From: Slackia exigua ATCC 700122
GTDB lineage: Bacteria > Actinomycetota > Coriobacteriia > Coriobacteriales > Eggerthellaceae
NCBI RefSeq assembly: GCF_000162875.1
Contig: NZ_GG700631.1
Location: 228,495 to 292,494 of the forward strand
DNA: 64,000 bases
Direction: 5' to 3'
The position numbers were made by a program, and so were the translations under genes. The notes beneath the pieces were generated by a model. The model was given only the letters and a program-made list of their open reading frames with translations. It searched no databases and was not told where the DNA came from. How positions within the stretch are numbered: position 1 is the first letter of the stretch; each line of letters opens with the position of its first letter. Below, piece after piece: positions 41,143 to 49,313 of the stretch.

Positions 41143-42060
41143 CTATCTAGAACAGTACGCAGAAGCGGACATGCCGGCAATCGCGCCGTCTCCGACGGCA
41201 GTCGCCACCTGGCGCACCTTCTTGGATCGGATGTCTCCGGCCGCGAACACGCCATCCACGCTCGTGCGCATCGCCTCGTCGGTCACGATATAGCCTGCGG
41301 CATCCAGCTCGATCGCGCCGTCGAGCATGCCCGTGTTCGGCGTGGCCCCTGCATACGAGAACACGCCCGCGCCCGGGCACGACACGGTCTCGACCGACCC
41401 GTCGGCCAACGATTCGATGTCGATCTCGGAAAGCTCGCCCTCCCCACGCACCGCGACGATCTTGCTCGCAGGACGGACGACGATGGCGTCCGTCGCCTCG
41501 ATGATACCCCTGAACTGGGACGAACACGCAAGCGCAGGCTCGACGCACACGATGGTCACGCGCGTCGCCGTCTTCGCTAGGAAGATCGCCTCCTTGGCGG
41601 CCCCGTTCGCGCCGCCGATCACGTAGACTTCGCGCCCAGCGAACCGAGCAGCGTCGCGCGGTGCGTTCAGCCTGGTGAAACGACCGGCAAGAGCATCTTC
41701 CCCATCGTAGCCCGCCGCTCGCGGCGTGCCGCCGTGCGCCAAGACGACGCATTTCGATTCATAGACGCCGGCATCGGTCACGACGCGACGAACGCCCGAG
41801 GCCGTCATCTCTATCGCACGCACGGCTTCGTGACGAATGTCCGCCCCGGCGGCCGTCGCGTCGTCCTCCAACGCCTTCGCGAAGTCGGCGCCCGGCATCC
41901 ACTGCGGCGCGCCCGCGAAATGCGTGATAGCCGACACGTGCGAAATAGTTCCTCCGACCTGGCCTGCCTCGAAGATGACCGTCTTGCGTCCGTTGCAGAG
42001 CGCGTAGTACGCGGCGCTCAACCCCGCCGGACCGGCTCCCACGATGATGATGTCGTACAT
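41143..42060 (-). CDS. Thioredoxin-reductase-fold FAD/NAD(P) oxidoreductase lacking the CxxC
   Basis: A 305-residue two-domain flavoprotein. FAD site DIIIVGAGPAGLSAAYYA, NAD(P) site GREVYVIGGANGAAKEAIFLA, and the C-terminal FAD segment DGVFAAGDIRSKKVRQVATA are all typical of thioredoxin reductase. The catalytic CxxC that normally sits just before the NAD(P) fold is absent; that stretch reads RLNAPRDAARFA. It is therefore not a classical thioredoxin reductase and may be a ferredoxin/flavodoxin-NADP reductase-like or other flavin enzyme. ATG 42060 follows GGAAAGGAAG. No partner gene is adjacent. Confidence 0.8.
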   Translation of the reverse strand: MYDIIIVGAGPAGLSAAYYALCNGRKTVIFEAGQVGGTISHVSAITHFAGAPQWMPGADFAKALEDDATAAGADIRHEAVRAIEMTASGVRRVVTDAGVYESKCVVLAHGGTPRAAGYDGEDALAGRFTRLNAPRDAARFAGREVYVIGGANGAAKEAIFLAKTATRVTIVCVEPALACSSQFRGIIEATDAIVVRPASKIVAVRGEGELSEIDIESLADGSVETVSCPGAGVFSYAGATPNTGMLDGAIELDAAGYIVTDEAMRTSVDGVFAAGDIRSKKVRQVATAVGDGAIAGMSASAYCSR

Positions 42061-42521
42061 GATGCGATGCTTCCTTTCCCCATACCGGCGCGCATCGCCG
42101 GTTCGTCCCTCTGAGTCGCACGACACATCCTACGCCAGCACGCGGCTCTATGAAAGGCAATAGGCAGAAGATGAGAACTGCCTGTCATCTCCGCCGAATC
42201 CTACGGACGCGCATCTTTGCGGACGATCGAGCGAATCCGGCCTTTCGTCTGCAGATTGACCGAGGCCGAAGCCTCTATACGTCTATCCGCCCGCACCATG
42301 CTTTAGAATGCATATGCTACGCATCGAGCAACAATGCACATGCAGGGGAACGCACCGAACGGAATGCCTGCGCCGCATGCGAAACGTAAGAATCTGCGCC
42401 CGTCGACCAGGCCGAACGGCGCATTCCATCGACGCATGCGACCGTACGCATCCTCCGCGAGACGCACGGCGAAGATCGACCCGGGACGTGCGGCATCCCC
42501 TCCCCGATAGAAAGCCGGCCG
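42061..42521. other. 461-base intergenic stretch between divergent genes
   Basis: Promoter space of the thioredoxin-reductase-like gene and of cydDC. A short hairpin GAGGC-CGAA-GCCTC (42262-42275) and TTGACC at 42256-42261 are visible, but the spacing to TATACG (42276) is too short for a standard promoter. No gene, tRNA or strong repeat is supported. Confidence 0.35.
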
Positions 42522-45500
42522 ATGTTCGATAAGAGACTTTTCGCCCTGCCCGCCGTCCGACGCGCGCTCATCATGCTTCTCGTCGCCGCCTTCGCGCATG
42601 CGCTCTGCGTGCTCGGAGAGGCATGGGGGCTCTCGACGGCCATCGCACGCATCTGGAACGGGGATCCCATATCCGATCAGGTCCTGCCCATCGCCGTCTT
42701 CGCCGCATGCTTCCTTGCATCCCAAGCCGTCGCCTGGATATCGGACACCCGCATGGAATCGTTCGCGCGCTCGCGCGTGAACGAGATTCGCGAGCGGCTG
42801 ATGGAGCGGACGTTCTCGGGCGACGTGCGTCTGAAGGAGAAGGCAGGCTCGGCCGCCGTCGCGCAGACGCTCATCGAAGGAGCCGCGCAGGTCGAATCGT
42901 ATCTCAAGCTCGTGCTGCCCAAAATGGTCGGCGTCGTCGTGATTCCCCTGATCATCTTCATCGCTGCGATTCCGCTCGATATCGTTTCGGCGTTCATCCT
43001 GCTCGTGCTGTTCCCTATCATCGTCTTCTTCATGATCTTGATCGGAAACATGGCGCAGGATAAGGCGCAACGCCAGTACCGTGCGTTCCAGACGATGTCC
43101 AACCATTTCATCGACACGCTGCGGGGGCTGCCTACCATCAAGGCCCTCGGCGCCGGACGGGCGCGCGGGATCCAGGTCTTCGAGACGAGCGAGGCATTCC
43201 GCCGCGCGACGATCGACACGCTCAAGGTCGCCACGCTTTCGGGCGCCGTGCTCGACCTCATCGCGACCGCAGGCGTCGCCGCCGTCGCGATCATGCTCGG
43301 CCTCCATCTGATCGATGGCAGCATCGCGCTCGCCCCGGCGCTCGCGGCGCTCTTCCTCTCGCCCGAATATTTCAAGCCCATCCGCGCCTTCGCCGGAGAC
43401 TTCCATGCCTCGCTCGATGGGAAGAACGCTCTGGCGGCGATGCTCGACCTCGAAGAACGCACGGGAACCGGAACCGAGGAAACGCCGGCGGAGGAAAAGG
43501 CCGCGCCTGCGGTCTGGAACGATTCATCCGTCCTTTCCCTGCGCGACGTCTCGGTCGCCTACGAGGACGCCGGCTTCTCCGCGATCGAAGAGACGACCAT
43601 CGACCTGCACGGACATGAGGTCGTCGCGCTCATAGGCCCGAGCGGGTCGGGAAAGAGCACGCTTGCCTCCCTTATTGCAGGCTTCCTGCGTCCTTCAACG
43701 GGCGCGATCGCCGTTTCCAGCGGAATCGAAGCCCCTATCGACGTCGACCTTTCCTGCGACGCCTGGCGACGCCAGGTCGTCTACATCCCCCAGAATCCCT
43801 ATGTGTTCAAAGCATCATTGCGCGACAACCTGCGCTTCTACGCGCCCGACGCGTCTGACGAGGCCGTGCTCGAAGCAGCGCGGGCTGCAGGCCTCGACGC
43901 CCTCGTGGATGAGATGCCCGACGGCCTCGACGCCGTGATCGGCGAAGGCGGCAGAGGGCTGTCGGGCGGCCAAGCCCAACGTATCGCGCTCGCGCGCACC
44001 TTCCTCGTGCCCGAACGTCGCATCCTCGTCCTGGACGAGCCGACCGAGCATCTCGACGTGGAAACGGAGCTTGAGCTCAAACAGCGCATGCTGCCTCTGT
44101 TCGAAGATCGGCTCTGCATCATCGTCACGCATCGCCTTCACTGGCTCGACCAGGCCGATCGTATCTTCCGCATGGAAGGGGGCCGTCTTGTCGAAGTCGA
44201 AGGCGCCATGGACGAGCAGCATGCCGCAGATGACGGCGCGCACATCGCATATGATGCAGCCCTCACGTTTGCACCAACCGCGACCGGCGAAGCTGCGTAT
44301 CTGGACGAGGCTCTTTCGGCCGGCCGTTCGTCAAGCGTCCGCGCATCCCGCGTAACCTGCAGCCTTGACGACCGGGCTTCCGACGATACGGCCTTCGCGC
44401 ATGCGGCCGGCTCCGCCGATGCCCTCGCCCCGGGTACCGATGACCCGAAACGCGATCGCTGGGTGCGTCCGTACTTCTCGATGTTCCGCCCCGAGCTCAT
44501 CCGTGCCGTCGCCCTCGGCGTGGCGGCCCTTGCCTTCGCAACGCTCCTCATGTTCTCGTCGGGCTACCTCATCAGCCGCGCAGCCGAGCGTCCTGACGCC
44601 ATCCTGCTCGTCTACCTGCCCCTTATCTGCGTGCAGGTATTCGGAGGCGGCAAACCCGTCCTTCGCTATTTCGAGCGCCTCGTCAGTCACGACTGGGTCT
44701 TCCGCATGACATCGGACCTGCGCCTTCGCCTGTATGCCGCGCTCGAGAAGACTGCGCTTGCGCCTGGATCGCGCAGGAGCGCAGGCGAGGTGCTCGGGCT
44801 CGTATCCGACGACATCGGACATATCCAGAACCTCTACCTGCGCAGCATCTTCCCCGCCGTGACAGCGCTTCTGCTTTACCTGCTCGTCGTGATCGCGCTC
44901 GGATGTCTCTCGCTGCCCTTCGCAGCCGGCACGGCCGTCCTCCTCGGCGTTGCGGCTTTCGTCCTTCCCCTCATTTCCTTGCGCGCGAACCGCACGCATC
45001 TGGAACGCAGCAAGAACGCGACGGATGCATGCTACGCGAGCCTGACCGATGACGTCTTAGGCTCGAACGATATCGTGCTCGCGGGCCGCGGGGCGGAATT
45101 CCTCGAGACGCATCGCGCGGCGCAGTCCGCAATCGCACGCGAAGAATCCGCAGTTGAGCGCCGCCGCCACGTCATCGACGCCTCGATGGCGGCGGTCTTC
45201 TGCATCGGAACATGCATGACGATCGTCTGGGCGGGCGAGCGCTTCGCCGAACCGGGCGCCATGGGCAATGCGGCGAACTGGGTCGCGGCCTTCGTCCTCG
45301 GATTCCTCTCCCTTGCGGAAGCATTCTCCCCTCTTCCGCACGGTGCGGCCGTAAGCTGCACCTACGCCCAATCCATCACGCACCTGAACCGCATTCCCGA
45401 AGCGGAGGACGAGGCCCGCGCCATCAGGCGCGCATGCACGAAGCCTGTGAAAGGCGGTCGAAACGGCCAGGAGCGCGGATCCGACGATCGCAACGCCTTC

Positions 45501-46295
45501 CCGAACCGCAGGTGCCATGCGGATGCGCAGGGGGATGCCTGTCTTCTGAACGAAGCGGATGCGACGCATCCCGCGATCGACGTGCGCGAGGTCGCATACG
45601 TCTACGACGGCTCGGACCGCCCCGCGCTCGACGGCGTCACGCTCGACATACCCTTCGGCCAGAAGGTCGCCGTGCTCGGCCGGAGCGGGTCGGGCAAATC
45701 GACGCTGCTTTCGCTCGTACGCGGAGACGCGGCGCCGCAGAACGGGTCGATACGCATCGCGGGGCGCGAGGCGTCGTCCTTCGGAAACGGCATCGCACGC
45801 ATCGTCGGATACGTGCAGCAGGATCCCTACGTCTTCGACCAGACGCTGCGCGCGAACCTGCGCATCGCCGATCCGAACGCAACCGACGAGGACCTGCGAG
45901 GCGTCATGGAATCCGTCGGGCTCGCACCGGCGCTTGCGCGCCTCCCCCGCGGTTTGAACACGCTCTGCGGCGAGGACGGCGCGCGGTTTTCCGGCGGCGA
46001 ACGCCACCGCATCGCGCTCGCACGCGTTCTGCTGTCGAAGGCTCCTATCATCATGCTCGACGAGCCGATGAGCGGACTCGACCCCGATACGGAGGCCGGC
46101 CTGCTCGATACGTTCATGAATGCGGCGCAGAACCGCACGCTCGTCATGGTGACGCATCACCTCGCAGGCATCGAACGGTTCGACCGCGTAATCTTCATCG
46201 AAGACGGGCGTATCGCGATGGATGGGACGCCTGCCGCTCTCGCACGAAGCGATGCGCGTTTCCAAGCGCTTCTGGAATTCGACGCGAACTGCTAG
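42522..46295 (+). CDS. cydDC: Fused CydD-CydC heterodimer-type ABC exporter
   Basis: A single 1257-residue polypeptide containing two complete ABC exporter halves, equivalent to CydD and CydC, which together support cytochrome bd assembly and thiol/haem balance. The first half has Walker A GPSGSGKST near residue 372 and LSGGQAQRIALART; the second has GRSGSGKST near residue 1052 and FSGGERHRIALARV. Each is preceded by a six-span membrane domain. A roughly 90-residue acidic linker joins the halves. cydAB is not in the window. The start has only a weak ribosome-binding site. Its stop overlaps that of the converging methyltransferase through CTAG (46292-46295). Confidence 0.9.
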   Translation: MFDKRLFALPAVRRALIMLLVAAFAHALCVLGEAWGLSTAIARIWNGDPISDQVLPIAVFAACFLASQAVAWISDTRMESFARSRVNEIRERLMERTFSGDVRLKEKAGSAAVAQTLIEGAAQVESYLKLVLPKMVGVVVIPLIIFIAAIPLDIVSAFILLVLFPIIVFFMILIGNMAQDKAQRQYRAFQTMSNHFIDTLRGLPTIKALGAGRARGIQVFETSEAFRRATIDTLKVATLSGAVLDLIATAGVAAVAIMLGLHLIDGSIALAPALAALFLSPEYFKPIRAFAGDFHASLDGKNALAAMLDLEERTGTGTEETPAEEKAAPAVWNDSSVLSLRDVSVAYEDAGFSAIEETTIDLHGHEVVALIGPSGSGKSTLASLIAGFLRPSTGAIAVSSGIEAPIDVDLSCDAWRRQVVYIPQNPYVFKASLRDNLRFYAPDASDEAVLEAARAAGLDALVDEMPDGLDAVIGEGGRGLSGGQAQRIALARTFLVPERRILVLDEPTEHLDVETELELKQRMLPLFEDRLCIIVTHRLHWLDQADRIFRMEGGRLVEVEGAMDEQHAADDGAHIAYDAALTFAPTATGEAAYLDEALSAGRSSSVRASRVTCSLDDRASDDTAFAHAAGSADALAPGTDDPKRDRWVRPYFSMFRPELIRAVALGVAALAFATLLMFSSGYLISRAAERPDAILLVYLPLICVQVFGGGKPVLRYFERLVSHDWVFRMTSDLRLRLYAALEKTALAPGSRRSAGEVLGLVSDDIGHIQNLYLRSIFPAVTALLLYLLVVIALGCLSLPFAAGTAVLLGVAAFVLPLISLRANRTHLERSKNATDACYASLTDDVLGSNDIVLAGRGAEFLETHRAAQSAIAREESAVERRRHVIDASMAAVFCIGTCMTIVWAGERFAEPGAMGNAANWVAAFVLGFLSLAEAFSPLPHGAAVSCTYAQSITHLNRIPEAEDEARAIRRACTKPVKGGRNGQERGSDDRNAFPNRRCHADAQGDACLLNEADATHPAIDVREVAYVYDGSDRPALDGVTLDIPFGQKVAVLGRSGSGKSTLLSLVRGDAAPQNGSIRIAGREASSFGNGIARIVGYVQQDPYVFDQTLRANLRIADPNATDEDLRGVMESVGLAPALARLPRGLNTLCGEDGARFSGGERHRIALARVLLSKAPIIMLDEPMSGLDPDTEAGLLDTFMNAAQNRTLVMVTHHLAGIERFDRVIFIEDGRIAMDGTPAALARSDARFQALLEFDANC

Positions 46296-47173
46296 GCGCG
46301 CTTAAGGACGATGTAGGCATTGAGATCGCCCGTCCGGCCGTCGGACTTGAATCGGTCCACGACGCGGGTATCGGGCATGCGGCGCCCAAGCGCCGCGACG
46401 AGCCGATCGATTTCCTCATCGTCGGCCTCATGACAATAGCGCACGGCCGCCTCGTCGCCCTGCCAACCGAGAAGGAAGTCGCCTGGCTCGAAGGCGATCG
46501 GCCGCCCGAGGTACCGCGCCAGGCGCGCATGGTCGCGCCGAGCCTTCGCCGCGCGTGCCGGATCGTTCGTGAACTGCCAGAACGTCGCCACGACGAAGCC
46601 TTCCGGACGCGTCGCGCGCATCATGGCCTCAAGAAGGCGCAGGCGGTTCTCGAAGCCGGGCACATGATGCATGAAGCCGAAACAGACCGCCAGGTCGTAT
46701 GCGTCTTCGCACGAATGCGGAGATATCGGATCCTCGAGAAGCATCCCTATAAGATCGCGCTCTTCGAAGCGCACATCCCCGCCGGTAAAACCGCCCGATC
46801 CGAGGCGCGCGAGCTCGACGCATGAATCCACCGCATCGAATGCGAACGGCACGTGCGGATAGCGCGCTGCCAGGAACCGTTCGAACCGAAGATTTCCGCA
46901 GGCTACGTCGAGCACGCGTACGACAGAAGAACTACCGTACGCGATGCGTTCAATCCCATCGGAAGCTTCACCGCGCTTGGCGATTCCGACCTCATCGAAG
47001 GCCTCGCCATGCCCAACGTGCCCGATCGCTTCGCGAACGGCCGGCACGACCCTGTCGCATGCGCGGATCCACCCTTGCCAGGGAGCATGCCGGGTATCGG
47101 AGAAGGAATCGGCGTGCAGCCGATAGAAACGCTCGTTGAGCGCAGCAAGGTATCGCGCGTCGTCGGTATTCAT
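46292..47173 (-). CDS. Class I SAM-dependent methyltransferase, unknown substrate
   Basis: A 293-residue Rossmann-type methyltransferase. Motif I is VLDVACGNLRFERFLAARYP, the acidic motif II position is AVDSCVELARLGSGG, and a later motif is DLAVCFGFMHHVPGFENR. The N-terminus (YLAALNERFYRLHADSFSDT) resembles methyltransferases acting on tRNA wobble uridine or small molecules, and the divergent neighbour is the tRNA-modifying Elp3, which makes a tRNA role attractive but unproven. ATG 47173 has no ribosome-binding site; a TATAAT ends seven bases before it, which suggests a leaderless transcript. The stop overlaps the cydDC stop. Confidence 0.8.
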   Translation of the reverse strand: MNTDDARYLAALNERFYRLHADSFSDTRHAPWQGWIRACDRVVPAVREAIGHVGHGEAFDEVGIAKRGEASDGIERIAYGSSSVVRVLDVACGNLRFERFLAARYPHVPFAFDAVDSCVELARLGSGGFTGGDVRFEERDLIGMLLEDPISPHSCEDAYDLAVCFGFMHHVPGFENRLRLLEAMMRATRPEGFVVATFWQFTNDPARAAKARRDHARLARYLGRPIAFEPGDFLLGWQGDEAAVRYCHEADDEEIDRLVAALGRRMPDTRVVDRFKSDGRTGDLNAYIVLKRA

Positions 47174-47378
47174 GCGCAGGATTATAACGGACGGCCGCCC
47201 GTAAGCGGACGGCCGCCCGTGCGTGCCCGGCCCTGTCTTTACCGGGTGCATCTCGGGATGCAAAAGCTCCGGTCGCCCGAACGCGCCCGATCCTGCCGAA
47301 GCGGCACGCCGCGAAGACGCATGGAATCCGCCTGCCGGCCCTGCACGCCTCCGCACGCATCCATTAGAATCCCTGGAT
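47174..47378. promoter_or_regulatory. Divergent promoter with 14-base direct repeat and two start-proximal -10 hexamers
   Basis: GGACGGCCGCCCGT occurs twice (47189-47202 and 47207-47220) with a four-base spacer. The minus-strand TATAAT lies seven bases before the methyltransferase ATG, directly beside the repeat. On the plus strand TAGAAT (47365-47370) lies eight bases before the elp3 ATG. Neither gene has a clear Shine-Dalgarno site, so both may be leaderless. Confidence 0.55.
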
Positions 47379-49190
47379 ATGGAAGAACTCCTCCTCGACA
47401 TCATCGACCGTATCCGCACCCGCGGCTCCCTCGGCCCCGAGGAGGTCGCGCGCCTCGTGCAGCGCCGCAACCACGGCTATTCCGACGGCTGCACGCACGT
47501 CTCGAAGCGCGGCCTTCTGCCGTTCTACCTCAAGACGAAGCGGAACGACCCTGCACGATGGCGCTCGTGGAACGTGAGTTCGGAACTCGAACGCGAGCTG
47601 CTCGCCGCCATCCAGATGAAACCGCGCCGCACCGCATCGGGCGTGGCCACCATCACCGTCATCACCAAGCCTTGGCCCTGCGCGAGCGCCTGCCTTTACT
47701 GCCCCAACGACGTGCGCATGCCGAAGAGCTATCTGGCGAACGAACCCGCCTGCCAGCGAGCGGAGCACAACTTCTTCGACCCGTACCTGCAGGTCGTCTC
47801 ACGCGTGCGCGCCCTTGCCGCCATGGGACATCCGATCGATAAGGTCGAGCTCATCGTACTCGGCGGCACCTGGACCGACTATCCCGAGAACTACCAGATC
47901 TGGTTCGTGCGCGAACTCTTCCGCGCTCTGAACGACGAGGACGCGGAGTCCCACGCCGCCGCACGGCGCGAGAAGCTGCGTGCATTCGGATTGGAGAACG
48001 ACCCCGGCATCCTCGCGCGGGCGACCCGCGCCGCGCAAGCGCGCGTCGATGCAGGAGAAGAGACCTACAACGATGCCGTGGCATCGCTCTACGATGCCTC
48101 CGACGCATGGCGCGCCGTCGACCGCAGCCAAACCGCCACGTTGCAGGAGCTCGAATCCGAGCAGCGGCGCAACGAGACCGCGCGCAGGCGCGTGGTCGGC
48201 CTCGTCGTCGAGACGCGCCCCGACGCCATCGATGCGCGAAGCCTCACGCTCGCGCGGCGCCTCGGATGCACGAAGATCCAAATAGGCATCCAGAGCCTCG
48301 ACGGACGCGTGCTCGAAGCGAACGACCGCCAGGTAGACCTGAACTCCATCGAGCATGCATTCGAGCTGATGCGCGCCTTCGGGTTCAAGCTGCACACCCA
48401 CTTCATGGTGAACCTCTACGGGCAGACGCCCGAATCGGACAAGCGCGACTACCGGGAGTTCGTGACGAACCCGGCATTCCTGCCCGACGAGGTCAAGCTC
48501 TACCCTTGCGCGCTCGTCGCAGGAACCGGCCTGGTCGACCTCTACGAAGCCGGCCTGTGGCGCCCCTACGGAGAAGACGAGCTGCTCGACATCCTGGTCG
48601 CCGACGTGCTGGCATCCGCGCCCTATACGCGCATCTCCCGCATGATCCGCGATATCTCCGCCGACGATATCCTCGTCGGCAACAAGAAGACCAACCTGCG
48701 CCAGATGGTCGAATCGGAGATCGAGGCGTGCGGGCGCGCGTCGGACGTTGCCGAAATCCGCTTCCGCGAGATGGGCACCGCGCGCATCGACGCAGATGCG
48801 CTCGAGCTCGAGATCATCCCCTACGAAACGACGAACACGAGCGAACGCTTCCTGCAGTGGAAAACCCCCGACGGGCGCATCGCAGGATTCCTTCGCCTGT
48901 CGATGCCGCACCAGGAGTATGTCGCCGCCCACGCGGACGAGCTTCCCGTACATTTAGGGGAAGCCATGGTCCGCGAGGTGCACGTCTATGGCAAGGCGGC
49001 GCGCCTGCATGCCTCAAGCGATGGTGCGCAGCATCTCGGCCTAGGAAAACGTCTCATAGAAGAGGCTGCGCGCATTGCGCGGGACGAAGGGTTCTCGCAT
49101 CTCAACGTCATCAGCGCCATCGGAACGCGCGCGTACTATCGCAGCCTTGGATTCGAGGATGCGGAGCTGTACCAGCAAAGGATGCTTTAA
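47379..49190 (+). CDS. elp3: Elp3-type tRNA uridine-34 modification enzyme (radical SAM plus GNAT)
   Basis: A 603-residue enzyme that adds a carboxymethyl group to wobble uridine in tRNA. The radical SAM cluster is CASACLYCPNDVRMPKSY, followed by VLGGTWTDYP, GLVVETRPDAID and KIQIGIQSLD. The C-terminal GNAT acetyltransferase domain shows MVREVHVYGKAA, QHLGLGKRLIEEA and NVISAIGTRAYYRSLGF. ATG 47379 is preferred over an upstream ATG at 47223 because homologous sequence begins with EELLLDIIDRI. The free-standing bacterial form is known from several phyla. It is divergent from the methyltransferase gene. Confidence 0.93.
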   Translation: MEELLLDIIDRIRTRGSLGPEEVARLVQRRNHGYSDGCTHVSKRGLLPFYLKTKRNDPARWRSWNVSSELERELLAAIQMKPRRTASGVATITVITKPWPCASACLYCPNDVRMPKSYLANEPACQRAEHNFFDPYLQVVSRVRALAAMGHPIDKVELIVLGGTWTDYPENYQIWFVRELFRALNDEDAESHAAARREKLRAFGLENDPGILARATRAAQARVDAGEETYNDAVASLYDASDAWRAVDRSQTATLQELESEQRRNETARRRVVGLVVETRPDAIDARSLTLARRLGCTKIQIGIQSLDGRVLEANDRQVDLNSIEHAFELMRAFGFKLHTHFMVNLYGQTPESDKRDYREFVTNPAFLPDEVKLYPCALVAGTGLVDLYEAGLWRPYGEDELLDILVADVLASAPYTRISRMIRDISADDILVGNKKTNLRQMVESEIEACGRASDVAEIRFREMGTARIDADALELEIIPYETTNTSERFLQWKTPDGRIAGFLRLSMPHQEYVAAHADELPVHLGEAMVREVHVYGKAARLHASSDGAQHLGLGKRLIEEAARIARDEGFSHLNVISAIGTRAYYRSLGFEDAELYQQRML

Positions 49191-49313
49191 TCCGCCGCCG
49201 CGCCCTCAAGGCGCAGCCCATGCCCGGCTTAGACGCCATGCCTCGAAATAGGGCTCCACGAGGGCTCCACGGCCGATGCCGCACGGCTTGCCCGATCCCT
49301 CGAGCCGTGCGCC

